Assembly (NCBI GenBank): GCA_963610315.1
Contig: CAVDMV010000011.1
Span: 1 to 55,648, forward strand
Origin: UBA3210 sp963610315
Lineage (GTDB): Bacteria > Bacillota_I > Bacilli_A > RFN20 > CAG-449
Length of the DNA stretch: 55,648 nt
Reading direction: 5' to 3'
Numbering within the stretch: the first letter of the stretch is position 1; every line of letters begins with the position of its first letter. The translations under genes were made by a program, and so were the position numbers. The notes beneath the pieces were generated by a model that did not search any database, was not told the origin of the DNA, and saw only the letters and a program-made list of their open reading frames with translations. This document shows, one piece after another, positions 1-9,177 of the stretch.

Positions 1-69
1 AAATTAAAAATATTTTTTAGGATTTATTTTAAAAATCGTCAAAAGATATATTTAGAGGGAGGGAAAATT

Positions 70-1269
70 ATGAAGGCAATATTAATTCTCATTCTACTAC
101 TTAATCCTACCTTTTCGACTATGGCACGACAAGAATTAATAAATCCTTCATTAAACGAGGTAAGAAACAGTTTTAGTTCCCCAATATTAAATTTACACTC
201 CAAATCGAATTCGTTTTCTAAAACTGTAACTTACCCAACTCCTCCTTCAACAAATGATATCATTGAAGAATATATTTATTTAAACTATCCCGCGAATAAG
301 ATTGACCATTATGAAATTGTATTAGATGAATATGAAGAAGCAGTAATTTTTCATGATTATGGGAATCATGTAATCGTTAGTGATTTATTTAATCTTAATA
401 ACGATGTAGAACGAATAACTATTAATGTTAGATTAATAGATAATGAGGCACCTTTTATTAAAAATGGTGAGTTAATAAAAATATCTTATACTGAGTTAAA
501 TGAAGGAGGTTTTATCGATTTAACTAAGTTTATCGATGTATTTGATTATACTGATGGAGTTATATTACTTGATAATAAATATAGTAATTATAAACCCGAG
601 ATATTTAAAAAAAATAAGCTATCATTAACATTAGTTGATAGTTTAAATAATAAGCAAACATATTCTATTGAGGTAGAAATAATTGATGACGTTCCTCCAA
701 CTATAATAGGAGAAGATTATATTGAGTTATATCAATATGAAATAACTAAGAAAGAAGAATTAATATCTTATTTTGATATAAGTGATAATAACGGATCAGG
801 GATTAAAGAAGTTTTAGTTGTCCCTAGTTCCTCGTCTCCATTAAATGAAGTAGGAATAGCCGATTATTCATTAATCGCGACCGATTATTACCTTAATAAA
901 ACTACCTTTCCTTTTAGAGTAAATATTCTCGATGGAATAGGTGACGTATATTTTAAAAATTTAGAAAGCATTGAAGTATATAAAGGAGATTTAAAGTCTC
1001 CTTCTGAAATAGTTAATATTTTAATAAATGAAAATAAATTAGAAAAAGACATCTATGAAAGCATCGAATTCATCACGACTACATATTCATCATCGTTTGA
1101 TCAAATTGGTACTTATGAAACAAGAATGGTTTTAACTAAATATAACGCAAAAAAACTTTATATATCATTTGAGATTAATGTGATTAATAAACCTAATCCA
1201 TTAATCCAATTCTTTATTAATTTATTTAATAAAATAATCGTGTTTTTTCGAAAATTATTCAATTTATAG
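70..1269 (+). CDS. Secreted Ig-like-domain protein of unknown function
   Basis: A 399-residue protein with an N-terminal hydrophobic signal (about residues 2-18) ending near a TMA/R site. Two central segments of about 80 residues start with DNEAPFI and DDVPPTI, the Asp/Pro/Pro-type opening often seen in bacterial Ig-like (DUF5011/HYR-type) beta-sandwich repeats on surface proteins. The last 25 residues are strongly hydrophobic with interspersed Lys/Arg, suggesting membrane attachment. The start is supported by GGGAGGG just upstream. The next secreted-protein gene follows after 12 bp with its own AGGAGG, so the two probably form an operon and may act together at the surface. The function is not known; Ig-like folding is inferred from motif pattern only. 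Confidence 0.7.
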   Translation: MKAILILILLLNPTFSTMARQELINPSLNEVRNSFSSPILNLHSKSNSFSKTVTYPTPPSTNDIIEEYIYLNYPANKIDHYEIVLDEYEEAVIFHDYGNHVIVSDLFNLNNDVERITINVRLIDNEAPFIKNGELIKISYTELNEGGFIDLTKFIDVFDYTDGVILLDNKYSNYKPEIFKKNKLSLTLVDSLNNKQTYSIEVEIIDDVPPTIIGEDYIELYQYEITKKEELISYFDISDNNGSGIKEVLVVPSSSSPLNEVGIADYSLIATDYYLNKTTFPFRVNILDGIGDVYFKNLESIEVYKGDLKSPSEIVNILINENKLEKDIYESIEFITTTYSSSFDQIGTYETRMVLTKYNAKKLYISFEINVINKPNPLIQFFINLFNKIIVFFRKLFNL

Positions 1270-1281
1270 GAGGTAATAAAT

Positions 1282-2316
1282 ATGAAGAAACAACTTAAAA
1301 AAGGTCTTATTATTGGTTTATCTATCACAACTATACTTGGTTGTTCTGCTTTTATTGGAGTATCACTACGTAATAAAGTTCAAGCTGATACTCCCCAAAT
1401 TAATGACGATGTAATTAATGATGATTCAACTATAACTAATAAAGGTGATGATTACACTATCCGTGAAAACGGTATTAAAATTATTGAAAGAGCTTCGTCA
1501 CAGGAAGGAGCTTACGGAACTAGATCTTTTACTTATACAGTAGATCCTAATGTAAATAATGATGCAATTACTTTATCTTTAACTGATAGTTCTGGAAAAT
1601 CAGTTGAATATAATACCGCGGATAGTATTTTAACTATTACACATACTTTCTCTACTCAAACTATTACTATTACTTGTAATAAAGTTTTTACTAAACAATT
1701 AATTTTAAAATTATCTAGTACTTTAAATCCTAATGTAACTGCAAGCGTCACTCTCGACTTTGTGGAAAAATTAGCTTGTACACCTTCATTAACTGCGAGT
1801 GATAAATTAAAAGGAACAGTCGCGGTAGAATCGACTGGAGGAACTAAAACTGTCGATAAAACTATTAAAAATGAAAAATACTCATTTGAAGATTCTTTTG
1901 TTAATTCACTTAATACTGCCTTTGATAGATCTGCGACAGATTATGAAGAAAGATCAGGTAATCACTCAGGTTATTCAGTATATGTTAAAAATGTTAAAAT
2001 ATATGGATTAGATGACGGACATATTACCACATTAAAATCAAAAATTGATCATAATGCTTTTATTAAAACAATCTACGCGACATATACTTGTGTTGAACAA
2101 GATGAAAACGGTAATGATAGCTATACAAATGACGGAAAATTATATCTATATCAAATCTCTAATACATCATTTCAAAACTTATTTAATGGTACTACACCAG
2201 TATTTAAATATACCGCATCAGTAAATAATGTAACTTACACCTCTACCTGCGGATTATTAATAAATAATATTAAAGCTAATTCTATTACACCTAGTCTAAA
2301 TGGGATAGAATTTTAA
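1282..2316 (+). CDS. Secreted protein of unknown function
   Basis: A 344-residue protein with a classical signal: KK-rich start, hydrophobic stretch about 9-29, and a VQA-D type cleavage site near residue 35. The mature part is rich in Thr, Ser, Asn and Asp with alternating hydrophobic residues, typical of beta-rich surface domains. No catalytic motif was recognised. AGGAGG lies 8 bp before the ATG. It follows the preceding secreted Ig-like protein by 12 bp and ends at a hairpin terminator, so both form a short operon. It lacks the SipW-type signal (no TFAWF motif), so ordinary signal peptidase processing is likely. Confidence 0.7.
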   Translation: MKKQLKKGLIIGLSITTILGCSAFIGVSLRNKVQADTPQINDDVINDDSTITNKGDDYTIRENGIKIIERASSQEGAYGTRSFTYTVDPNVNNDAITLSLTDSSGKSVEYNTADSILTITHTFSTQTITITCNKVFTKQLILKLSSTLNPNVTASVTLDFVEKLACTPSLTASDKLKGTVAVESTGGTKTVDKTIKNEKYSFEDSFVNSLNTAFDRSATDYEERSGNHSGYSVYVKNVKIYGLDDGHITTLKSKIDHNAFIKTIYATYTCVEQDENGNDSYTNDGKLYLYQISNTSFQNLFNGTTPVFKYTASVNNVTYTSTCGLLINNIKANSITPSLNGIEF

Positions 2317-2333
2317 TTAAAATTTTGCTTAAA

Positions 2334-2367
2334 AAAATCACTAGAGACTATATTCCCTAGTGGTTTT
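2334..2367. terminator. Bidirectional intrinsic terminator
   Basis: AATCACTAG and CTAGTGGTT form a stem around a 12-nt loop, with A-run on the left and T-run on the right. It lies between the convergent secreted-protein operon and the PF06541-type membrane gene, so it can serve both strands. Confidence 0.75.
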
Positions 2368-2376
2368 ATTTATTCT

Positions 2377-3123
2377 TTATTTTTTTATATCGTTAATTTT
2401 TTCTTTAACGTTATTTATGTAATTATCAAGATGTTCTCTTAAAGGAACTTTTGATGATAAAGCGAGAACAAAGTGAATCTTTTCTTTTGTTTTATCATTA
2501 GCATTTCTAATTTGCTCTTTAAATTCTTCAATCTTAACAACGACATTCTTCTCTTTTGCAAATTTACTAATGCGGTGAGTAAGTTCACTTGAATAACATA
2601 CGTCAACAATAAATACCCCATAAAATAATCCTAATACAAATGGGAACCAAACATTAGATGCCGTTTCTTCAGAAAACCATGAGATTAAATAATAACAAGG
2701 TGTTCTAAATAAATAATAAAAAGCAATTGCGATAAGTGTCCAGAATAAACTAAATAATGGACAAATGATTCCTTGAATATTTCCCCAACGAGACGAATAA
2801 TCCCATAATTTAATACCCATGCCTTTAATAAAGATAATTCCAGCGATATATTCAATTAAAGTCATCGCGATAGATGAAATTACAATAACAAGAATATCAT
2901 TTACAAAACTAGGTAAAGAAAACCAGGTATCAAAATGAAATATATAAGAAATTAAAAATAAAAAAGTAACGCCGAAACCATATAAAGGTAAACAAGGACC
3001 AACTAAGAAACCAGGGTTAATCCATTTATGTGAAGAAAAATATCTTCGATAGATTAATTCTAAGACCCATCCTCCGAATGATCCAACCATAAATAATACG
3101 CAGCAACAATAAAATATATTCAT
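2377..3123 (-). CDS. Putative ABC-transporter type IV membrane protein (PF06541-like)
   Basis: A 248-residue membrane protein with about five hydrophobic segments. The N-terminal pattern GSFGGWVLELIYRR followed by KWINPGFLVGPCLPLYGFG is characteristic of the PF06541 family (named putative ABC-transporter type IV / CmpB), widespread in Bacillota and without an established substrate. The C-terminal 50 residues are charged and likely cytoplasmic. The ribosome site is weak (AAGG very close to the ATG), so the exact start is less certain. It is separated from the upstream feo operon by a strong hairpin and is probably transcribed alone. Transport function is only a family label. Confidence 0.75.
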   Translation of the reverse strand: MNIFYCCCVLFMVGSFGGWVLELIYRRYFSSHKWINPGFLVGPCLPLYGFGVTFLFLISYIFHFDTWFSLPSFVNDILVIVISSIAMTLIEYIAGIIFIKGMGIKLWDYSSRWGNIQGIICPLFSLFWTLIAIAFYYLFRTPCYYLISWFSEETASNVWFPFVLGLFYGVFIVDVCYSSELTHRISKFAKEKNVVVKIEEFKEQIRNANDKTKEKIHFVLALSSKVPLREHLDNYINNVKEKINDIKK

Positions 3124-3220
3124 ACCTTCACTTATATTAACAAATAATCAGGATTGAATTATTCATTAACACCTTTCTTATATCAATAAAATATTATCTT
3201 AAAATTTTACATTTGTAAAT

Positions 3221-3258
3221 AAAACGCCTCACCTTTCGGTGAGACGCGTTTATTTAGA
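3221..3258 (-). terminator. Terminator of the feo operon
   Basis: AAACGC-CTCACC and GGTGAG-GCGTTT form a strong GC-containing stem with a TTTC loop. It overlaps the stop codon of the Cys-rich feo partner gene; the A-rich left flank gives a U-tract on the minus transcript. Confidence 0.8.
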
Positions 3259-3468
3259 TTTACAAGTACAGTTAGAAGAAGAACAAGATGATTTATTTTG
3301 TTTATGATAATCTTTTTGTAATTTTTTCACCATTTTGTTCATTCTCTTTTTGCATACTGAGCAATCGCCTGTTGGAATATTATGGTATCTTTTATAAACA
3401 TAAACACCAATATAACCAAGTACGAAAGCTAAAGTAGCAACAATAACTATTACTTCGATAGGTTGCAT
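3250..3468 (-). CDS. FeoB-associated Cys-rich membrane protein
   Basis: A 72-residue protein with one N-terminal membrane segment (about 5-25), then a short CSVCKK pair and a C-terminal tail CSSSNCTCK. This is the layout of the small FeoB-associated Cys-rich family (PF12669-like), found next to feoB in many Bacillota and presumed to help handle Fe(II) at the cytoplasmic mouth of FeoB. It starts 1 bp after the feoB stop and ends inside the operon terminator. The family assignment is secure from context plus sequence; the biochemical role is not established. Confidence 0.88.
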   Translation of the reverse strand: MQPIEVIVIVATLAFVLGYIGVYVYKRYHNIPTGDCSVCKKRMNKMVKKLQKDYHKQNKSSCSSSNCTCKSK

Positions 3469-3469
3469 A

Positions 3470-5830
3470 TTATTTACTTTCTTTCTTAAATTTATTTATT
3501 AATCCGTAATGATTATATAAATAAATATAGCCAAAGATACATGCAATTAAGACTACAACAATTAATTCACTCCACCAATATGAGCCACCTTGAGCCATTG
3601 GTAATAAGAAGAGATAAACAAGGGCAGCAGTGAAGTAACTTACGCAGATCCAGAAGAATACTGTCTTTTTGAAACCTGATTTTGTTAATTCACCTTTAGC
3701 TGTCGCAACCGCGGCAAAGCAAGGAATAGTTGTCATATTAAAGACGATAAATGAGATTAGTCCTGCCCAAGAAATACCAGTTGCATCAATCATTTTTAAA
3801 GTTGCAGCAACACCTTCTTCATCTGCGACAATTTCAGCAATTTCACTAGGAATAACAGTTCCAGTTGCATATTGAGCGACATAAACTGTCGCGGCAAGAA
3901 CACCAAATGTAGCAATAACATTTTCTTTTGCAATTAAACCAGTAACGGCAGCAACCGCGAATACCCAACCAAATTTACCAAGTTGAGAACCAAATCCTAA
4001 TGGAGTAAATAATGGTTGAACTAATTGACCAATACTTGCAAGAATTGATTTAGAAATATCGTAGCAAACGAATTCACCTTCTTCATTAACAATTTCTGGG
4101 CACATTGTCCAATTGCATTGGAAGGATGATAAGAACCAAATGATAATCGTTGATAATAAAATAATTGTAAATGCTTTTTTAATGAAGTGTTTTAATTTAT
4201 CCCATAAGTGAATCATTAATGATTTAAATTGAGGTAAATGGTAAGATGGAAGTTCCATAATAAATGGAGGAACATCGCCACTTAATTCAGTCTTTCTCAT
4301 GATGATAACTGCGACAATTGCAGTAATCATACCAACTAAATACATTGAATAAGTAATTAAATCAACATGAGCGAAACCAAATTGTTCAGCGATACCCCCG
4401 GCAATAGCTGTTAAAATAGGTAATTTAGCTCCACATGAGAAGAATGGAATAACTCTAACAGTCGCAACCTTTTCTTTTTCATCCGCGAGAGTTCTAGTAT
4501 TAATCATCGCAGGAACTGAACAACCAAATCCCATGATCATAGGAATGAATGAACGACCTGATAAACCAAATTTACGGAAGATTCTATCCAAGATGAAGGC
4601 AACACGAGCCATATAACCTGTATCTTCCATAATAGAGAAGAATAAGAATAATAATAAAATTTGAGGTACAAAGCTTAAAACTGAGAAGACACCAGCTAAG
4701 CAGCCATCAACTAAGAAACCTTGAACCCAGTTAGGTGCTTGAGCGTAAGATAAACCAGTACTTGCGAGTTCACTTAACCAATCAGTGAATTTAGTAACTA
4801 ATGATTGAAGAATAACACCAAGAGAATTAACTCCTCCTTCATGCCAAATTAAGCCTGAGAAGATACTTCCTTCAAACGAATTAGTAGTAATTTCTCCGCC
4901 GGCCCAGAAAAGATTTTCTGAGAAAGTAAAGTGGAATACTAAGAATAAGATAGCAAGGAAGATAGGAATACCAGCCCATTTATTAGTTAAGACACGGTCA
5001 ATCTTATCTGATAAAGAAAGTTTCTTACTACCATCTTCATTTCTTTCTTCTTCGTGTTTAGTTAAAGTGATGGAGAAATGAGAAGAAATATATTTATAAC
5101 GAGCATCTGCGATAATTGCTTCAAAGTCATTACCGAATATTTCGTCATTATAACTTCCTTTATATTCATTAACAATAGAAACATAATCTTCATGATTTTT
5201 AACTTCAACTTCATCATTTTCAACAAGTTTAACGGCATGGAATAAAGGATTTGCTATATTCTTCTTTACAAAAGCTTCTTTACATTCAGTAATTACTTTA
5301 TTTAAAGAAGTTTCTTCAAGAATGGTAGTTCCTTTTCTTTCTACTTCACTTGTTTCGATTGCTTCATCCATTAAAGAAGCTAAATTTTCATTTCTTAAAG
5401 CTGAAATTTTTACAACTGGTAAACCAAGTTTTTTTGATAATTCTTTTTCATCAATAGAATCATTATTCTTTTCAAGAACATCACACATATTAAGTGCGAT
5501 AACTAATGGAACATCAATTTCCATTAATTGAGTAGTTAAATATAAGTTTCTTTCAAGGTTAGTTGCATCGACGATATTAATGATACAATCTGGTTTTTCA
5601 TCAAGAATGTAGTTTCTTGAAATGATTTCTTCATCAGTATATGGTGATAAAGAATAAATACCAGGTAAGTCAATAATAGAAACATGTTCCTTACCTTTTT
5701 TATAGACACCTTCTTTTTTATCAACTGTAACACCAGGCCAGTTACCAACGTGTGCCGTAGAGCCAGTTAATGCATTAAATAAGGTTGTCTTTCCGGAGTT
5801 AGGATTACCGGCAAGAGCAAATCTTTTCAT
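3470..5830 (-). CDS. feoB: Ferrous iron transporter FeoB
   Basis: A 786-residue GTP-gated Fe(II) uptake protein of the inner membrane. The N-terminal G domain shows G1 GNPNSGKTT (residues 8-16), the NWPGVTV switch region, G3 DLPG, G4 NMCD and a SALR G5 motif. The membrane part contains both Gate motifs, including the stretch MEDTGYMARVAFILDR and the GFGCSVPA segment with the conserved Cys. Length is normal for the family. Its ATG overlaps the stop codon of the upstream feoA by one base, implying translational coupling, and the Cys-rich partner follows directly. Iron-dependent repression by the divergent DtxR-type regulator is likely, through the palindromes upstream of the first feoA. Confidence 0.97.
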   Translation of the reverse strand: MKRFALAGNPNSGKTTLFNALTGSTAHVGNWPGVTVDKKEGVYKKGKEHVSIIDLPGIYSLSPYTDEEIISRNYILDEKPDCIINIVDATNLERNLYLTTQLMEIDVPLVIALNMCDVLEKNNDSIDEKELSKKLGLPVVKISALRNENLASLMDEAIETSEVERKGTTILEETSLNKVITECKEAFVKKNIANPLFHAVKLVENDEVEVKNHEDYVSIVNEYKGSYNDEIFGNDFEAIIADARYKYISSHFSITLTKHEEERNEDGSKKLSLSDKIDRVLTNKWAGIPIFLAILFLVFHFTFSENLFWAGGEITTNSFEGSIFSGLIWHEGGVNSLGVILQSLVTKFTDWLSELASTGLSYAQAPNWVQGFLVDGCLAGVFSVLSFVPQILLLFLFFSIMEDTGYMARVAFILDRIFRKFGLSGRSFIPMIMGFGCSVPAMINTRTLADEKEKVATVRVIPFFSCGAKLPILTAIAGGIAEQFGFAHVDLITYSMYLVGMITAIVAVIIMRKTELSGDVPPFIMELPSYHLPQFKSLMIHLWDKLKHFIKKAFTIILLSTIIIWFLSSFQCNWTMCPEIVNEEGEFVCYDISKSILASIGQLVQPLFTPLGFGSQLGKFGWVFAVAAVTGLIAKENVIATFGVLAATVYVAQYATGTVIPSEIAEIVADEEGVAATLKMIDATGISWAGLISFIVFNMTTIPCFAAVATAKGELTKSGFKKTVFFWICVSYFTAALVYLFLLPMAQGGSYWWSELIVVVLIACIFGYIYLYNHYGLINKFKKESK

Positions 5831-6072
5831 TATTTATCTCCTTCCTCAAGCTTTAAAGTTACAAGTTCAGCTTCCGTTTTTCTTAATGTTAATTCGTAAT
5901 TTCTAATTGTAACTTCAATAGGATCACCTAAAGGGGCTTTTTTTACTAAAGTAACTTTCGCTCCTGGAGTAACGCCCATATCGAATAATCTTCTTCTAAG
6001 GCGTCCTTCACCATCAACTTTAGTAATAACACCAACTTCACCAATTACGAATTCGCTTAGTTTCTTTTCCAT
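5830..6072 (-). CDS. feoA: FeoA domain protein (second copy)
   Basis: An 80-residue SH3-like FeoA protein. The pattern GEVGVITKVDGEGRLRRRLFDMGVTPGAKV, a hallmark of the family, is followed by the typical APLGDPIEVTIRNYELTLRK segment. FeoA is a small cytoplasmic partner thought to modulate FeoB GTPase or gating. It is the second of two consecutive feoA genes and overlaps feoB by one base. This copy matches the FeoA consensus much better than the first one and is the more likely canonical FeoB partner. Confidence 0.93.
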   Translation of the reverse strand: MEKKLSEFVIGEVGVITKVDGEGRLRRRLFDMGVTPGAKVTLVKKAPLGDPIEVTIRNYELTLRKTEAELVTLKLEEGDK

Positions 6073-6080
6073 AAATCACC

Positions 6081-6293
6081 TTATGCAACTAATATTTTAC
6101 TTGCAATGCCTTTATCAAGAGCCACACGGCTTTCTTTAATTAAAATAATGACGTTCCCTCCACAAGACGAGACAACTTCTAAAGTAGAATTAATTGTTAA
6201 TCCTAAACTTTCAAAATGTTTCTTTGTCTTTTCATCGAGTAATAATTTAACAACCTTTAATGGTTTATTGATTGGAGCAAGTATTAGAGGCAT
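6081..6293 (-). CDS. FeoA domain protein (first copy, divergent)
   Basis: A 70-residue FeoA-like SH3 protein: the segment with HFESLGLTINSTLEVVSSCGGNVIILIKESRVALDKGIASKI fits the family fold but keeps less of the consensus than the next gene. The ATG at 6293 was preferred over an upstream TTG because AAAGGA sits 7 bp before it. It is the first gene of the feo operon, directly downstream of a TTGACT/TATAAT promoter whose start region is covered by a palindromic operator. Two tandem feoA genes before feoB are common in Bacillota; each may contact a different part of FeoB. Confidence 0.85.
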   Translation of the reverse strand: MPLILAPINKPLKVVKLLLDEKTKKHFESLGLTINSTLEVVSSCGGNVIILIKESRVALDKGIASKILVA

Positions 6294-6308
6294 ATTCAAA
6301 TCCTTTCT

Positions 6309-6328
6309 TAGTTAGTGAGTTCTAACTA
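6309..6328. promoter_or_regulatory. Palindromic operator at the feoA transcription start
   Basis: TAGTTAG, 6 bases, CTAACTA: a perfect 7-bp inverted repeat. Its core GTTAG-N6-CTAAC recurs at 6368-6383. It lies just downstream of the feoA -10 box, a classic repressor position. Binding by the divergent DtxR-family protein with Fe(II) is inferred; known DtxR/IdeR sites share the TTAG..CTAA character. Confidence 0.75.
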
Positions 6329-6333
6329 CATTA

Positions 6334-6361
6334 ATTATATTAATAATTATCGTTAAGTCAA
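6334..6361 (-). promoter_or_regulatory. Promoter of the feo operon
   Basis: On the minus strand TTGACT (6361-6356) and a perfect TATAAT (6339-6334) are 16 bp apart. The predicted start near 6327 falls inside the palindrome at 6309-6328. Confidence 0.8.
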
Positions 6362-6367
6362 TAATAA

Positions 6368-6383
6368 GTTAGCAAAAACTAAC
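6368..6383. promoter_or_regulatory. Second GTTAG-N6-CTAAC operator
   Basis: GTTAG, CAAAAA, CTAAC: same half-sites and same 6-bp spacing as the site at 6309. It lies just upstream of the feo -35 box and about 60 bp before the regulator ATG, so it may serve autoregulation of the DtxR-type gene. Confidence 0.65.
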
Positions 6384-6443
6384 ACTTTTATTCTTTTCAA
6401 TTGATTTTTTTCGTGTTATCATATTAAAAAAGAGGTAAAAACT

Positions 6444-6818
6444 ATGAATATTTATGAATCCGCGGAAGATTATTTAGAAAGAATTCTTATTATACAACAC
6501 GAAAAAGGCTTTGTTAGATCAATTGATATCGCACATGAATTAAATTTCTCTAAACCATCTGTTTCAGTCGCGATGAAGAAATTAAGAGAAAACGATTATA
6601 TTAAAGTTGATGATTCTGGCTATATCACTTTAACTGATGCAGGTTATAAAATCGCAAGCTCTATTTTAGAAAGACATGAAGTCTTAACTACTTTATTAAA
6701 GCAACTTGGAGTTTCCGATGAAGTAGCCGCGCAAGATGCTTGTAAAATTGAGCATGATTTAAGCGATGAAACATTCGCTTGCATTAAAAAACATTACGAA
6801 GAACACGCAAAAAAATAA
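6444..6818 (+). CDS. DtxR/MntR-family iron-dependent repressor
   Basis: A 124-residue metal-dependent transcription factor. It opens with the typical MNIYESAEDYLERIL, followed by the winged HTH (VRSIDIAHELNFSKPSVSVAMKKLRENDYI) and the dimerisation region with HEVLTTLL..LGV and an EHDLSDE metal-ligand segment. It is short, lacking the C-terminal SH3-like domain of long DtxR proteins, as in MntR. The divergent feo operon and the paired GTTAG/CTAAC operators suggest that Fe(II), not only Mn(II), is the co-repressor. A clear GAGG site precedes the ATG. It ends in a terminator shared with the convergent methyltransferase gene. Confidence 0.9.
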   Translation: MNIYESAEDYLERILIIQHEKGFVRSIDIAHELNFSKPSVSVAMKKLRENDYIKVDDSGYITLTDAGYKIASSILERHEVLTTLLKQLGVSDEVAAQDACKIEHDLSDETFACIKKHYEEHAKK

Positions 6819-6840
6819 GAGGTACACCCTCTTATTTTTT
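6810..6840. terminator. Bidirectional terminator
   Basis: A perfect stem AAATAAGAGG / CCTCTTATTT with a TACAC loop, flanked by A-run and T-run. It overlaps the stop codons of both convergent genes. Confidence 0.85.
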
Positions 6841-7677
6841 CTTATATACTAATATTTTAAATTCAATTGTTGTTTCTAATTCATCTAAAGAAGTTAATTT
6901 TTTTACTCCTTCTAAAGGAGACTTATAATAATAAGGAGTCATCTTAAATAAATCATTAATTTCTTTATTATTTAATCTGATACGATCTTTAAATTCGACC
7001 TTTTTAATAAACGAGAAACCTTCAATATTTTCTTCTTTATCTTCATTTAAACGTACTTCTTTATAAAGAACTTCTTTCATTTCTAAAAGATGATCTTTAC
7101 CAGGAAGTATTCTTAGATAATAACCACCTTGAGAAAGTACCCTTAAGAATTCTTTTTCATCAATCTTAGCAAAGCTATTAATAATTAAATCTAAAGATTC
7201 ATCGAGAATTGGTAAATAATTTAAGTTACCAATAACAAAGATAATATCTTTATCTTTTAAAGAAGAACTATTCTTTCTAATCGAGCATTGATTGATTGCT
7301 TCTTTAGATAGGTCTAGACCTACTGAAGAAGTAATAAAATTCTTACTTAATTCTTCATGATAATAACAAGTATAATAACCATCTCCACAGCCTAAATCAC
7401 CGATTGAGATTTCTTTTTCATTAGATAATAATTCTTGAATAACTTTTAAAATATTATTTCTTAAAATATCGTATTTACCTGTATTTAAGAAATCTCTACG
7501 CGCGATAATCATCTCTTTTTCGTCACCAGAATTATCTGAATGATGTTGATTCGCAAGTAATAAGTTAACATATCCTTTTTTAGAAATATCATAAGAATGA
7601 TTATTCTTACATTTATATACTTTATCTTCTTTAATTAATTTATTCTTACAAACAGGACAATATAATATATCTTTCAT
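6832..7677 (-). CDS. rlmA: RlmA-type rRNA (guanine-N1) methyltransferase
   Basis: A 281-residue SAM-dependent methyltransferase. The N-terminal zinc finger (CPVCKNKL ... CKNNHSYD), then GYVNLL and GDEKEMIIARRDFLNTGKYD, are diagnostic for the RlmA(I)/RlmA(II) family that methylates G745 or G748 of 23S rRNA helix 35. SAM motif I is ISIGDLGCGDGYY (about 91-103). Which of the two guanines is modified cannot be told from sequence alone; Gram-positive homologues generally act on G748. It lies 21 bp after the MATE exporter gene in the same direction, so the two may be cotranscribed; a role in drug tolerance is possible but speculative. Confidence 0.85.
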   Translation of the reverse strand: MKDILYCPVCKNKLIKEDKVYKCKNNHSYDISKKGYVNLLLANQHHSDNSGDEKEMIIARRDFLNTGKYDILRNNILKVIQELLSNEKEISIGDLGCGDGYYTCYYHEELSKNFITSSVGLDLSKEAINQCSIRKNSSSLKDKDIIFVIGNLNYLPILDESLDLIINSFAKIDEKEFLRVLSQGGYYLRILPGKDHLLEMKEVLYKEVRLNEDKEENIEGFSFIKKVEFKDRIRLNNKEINDLFKMTPYYYKSPLEGVKKLTSLDELETTIEFKILVYKKK

Positions 7678-7698
7678 AAAATCACCATTAATATTATA

Positions 7699-9177
7699 CT
7701 AGTTTAATTTAGTTTGTTCTTCTACATTTTTATCTTTTGCTTTATAAATGTATTTAATCATGCCATAAAGCATGGTAGATACAGCAAACGTCCAAGCGAG
7801 AGGATCAGCAAAACTTAAACCGATTAAAGAAGCATTATTCGCGTAAATATTAACTTCTCCACCATTTAATAAAGTAGGTAAAATTAAGCAAATTAATGTT
7901 CTTGCGGTTAATTCACCAATACCTGCGAGGAAAGGAAATAGTGCTTTACCAATTCCTTGAAGAGAATTTCTTAAGATGAATAAAGCGCCTAAAATAAAAT
8001 ATAAAGATAAATCACAATATAAATATACGTTACCGAAATGAATAGTTGCTTCATTAATTTTATCTGGAGAATAGAAGATATACATATATGCCCCATTAAT
8101 CGTTAAAAGTAGGCCAATACCAGCAAAAATAATATATTCAATAAACATGATGATAAATGCTTGTGTTACACCTTTTTTAATTCTTGTAGTTTCATTCGCT
8201 CCAAGATTTTGTCCGCAGTAGGAAAGCATCGCGGTTCCTAGAGCCGAAAAAGGACACATTAAGAAATTATTTAATTTTGTTGCCGCGCCAAAACCATTTT
8301 GCGCGTATGATTGAATGACTACTCCATCGACTGAAGTATCGAATTTAACAATTGCTCCTTGCATAACAATTAGGCCAACTGCAAGAATTGAAAATTGGAA
8401 AGCTAAAGGTAACCCGAGTTTAAGATGCGCGAATGCACTTTTTACATCAATATTAAAATCATCAAGATGTAAACGATATTCTTTATAATGAATAAAGGTA
8501 AAACTAAAACAACCAATCGCCGATATTGCTTGAGCGATAACAGTCGCGACAGCCGCGCCAATAACTCCCCAGTTAAAGGCAGTAATAAATAAGATATCTA
8601 AACCAATATTTAATATTGTAGAAAATATTAAAAATAATAATGGGTTAAGTGAATCACCCACACTTCTTAAAAAAGAACAGATTAAGTTATAAAATATTTG
8701 AGCGAACGTACCTATAAAGATAACTAAAATATATAAATAAGCTGAACGATATATTTCTTGTTGAGTGGCGTTATCACTAGGAGTTAAGCCGATTAATTGA
8801 AGTAATGGATTAATGCTAAATATCGCGATAATAGTTAAAATAATCGTAACATAAAATGATAACTTTATTTGCATTGCAAGAGATTTTCTAATCCCTTCTT
8901 CATCTTTACATCCTACTGCTTTTGAAGTGATAACAGAAAAACCTGCTGTACAGCCAAAGGCAAATTGAAGAACGATAAAAGTAATATTACCTGTGTTATT
9001 TACCCCAGCTACTTCATTTGCGTTAAGATATTGTCCGCAGATGGAGGCATCTGCAATAGTATAAATTTGTTGAAAAATATAACTAAGTAAGATTGGTAAA
9101 GAAAAGAAAATGATGTTTTTCCAAATTGTTCCTTTAGTTAAATCTATTGGTTTAAATAACTTCTTAATAAAGCTCAT
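7699..9177 (-). CDS. MATE family multidrug/Na+ antiporter
   Basis: A 492-residue inner-membrane protein with about 12 hydrophobic helices in two homologous halves. The N-terminal segment PILLSYIFQQIYTIADASICGQYL corresponds to the MATE pattern (P-hydrophobic-QQ-Y-D). The second half has the matching IVMQGAIV and AALGTAMLSYCGQNLGA-type segment. Substrate unknown; many gut Bacillota have several such paralogues. The first gene of a two-gene set with the rlmA-like gene; GAGG precedes the ATG. Confidence 0.9.
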   Translation of the reverse strand: MSFIKKLFKPIDLTKGTIWKNIIFFSLPILLSYIFQQIYTIADASICGQYLNANEVAGVNNTGNITFIVLQFAFGCTAGFSVITSKAVGCKDEEGIRKSLAMQIKLSFYVTIILTIIAIFSINPLLQLIGLTPSDNATQQEIYRSAYLYILVIFIGTFAQIFYNLICSFLRSVGDSLNPLLFLIFSTILNIGLDILFITAFNWGVIGAAVATVIAQAISAIGCFSFTFIHYKEYRLHLDDFNIDVKSAFAHLKLGLPLAFQFSILAVGLIVMQGAIVKFDTSVDGVVIQSYAQNGFGAATKLNNFLMCPFSALGTAMLSYCGQNLGANETTRIKKGVTQAFIIMFIEYIIFAGIGLLLTINGAYMYIFYSPDKINEATIHFGNVYLYCDLSLYFILGALFILRNSLQGIGKALFPFLAGIGELTARTLICLILPTLLNGGEVNIYANNASLIGLSFADPLAWTFAVSTMLYGMIKYIYKAKDKNVEEQTKLN

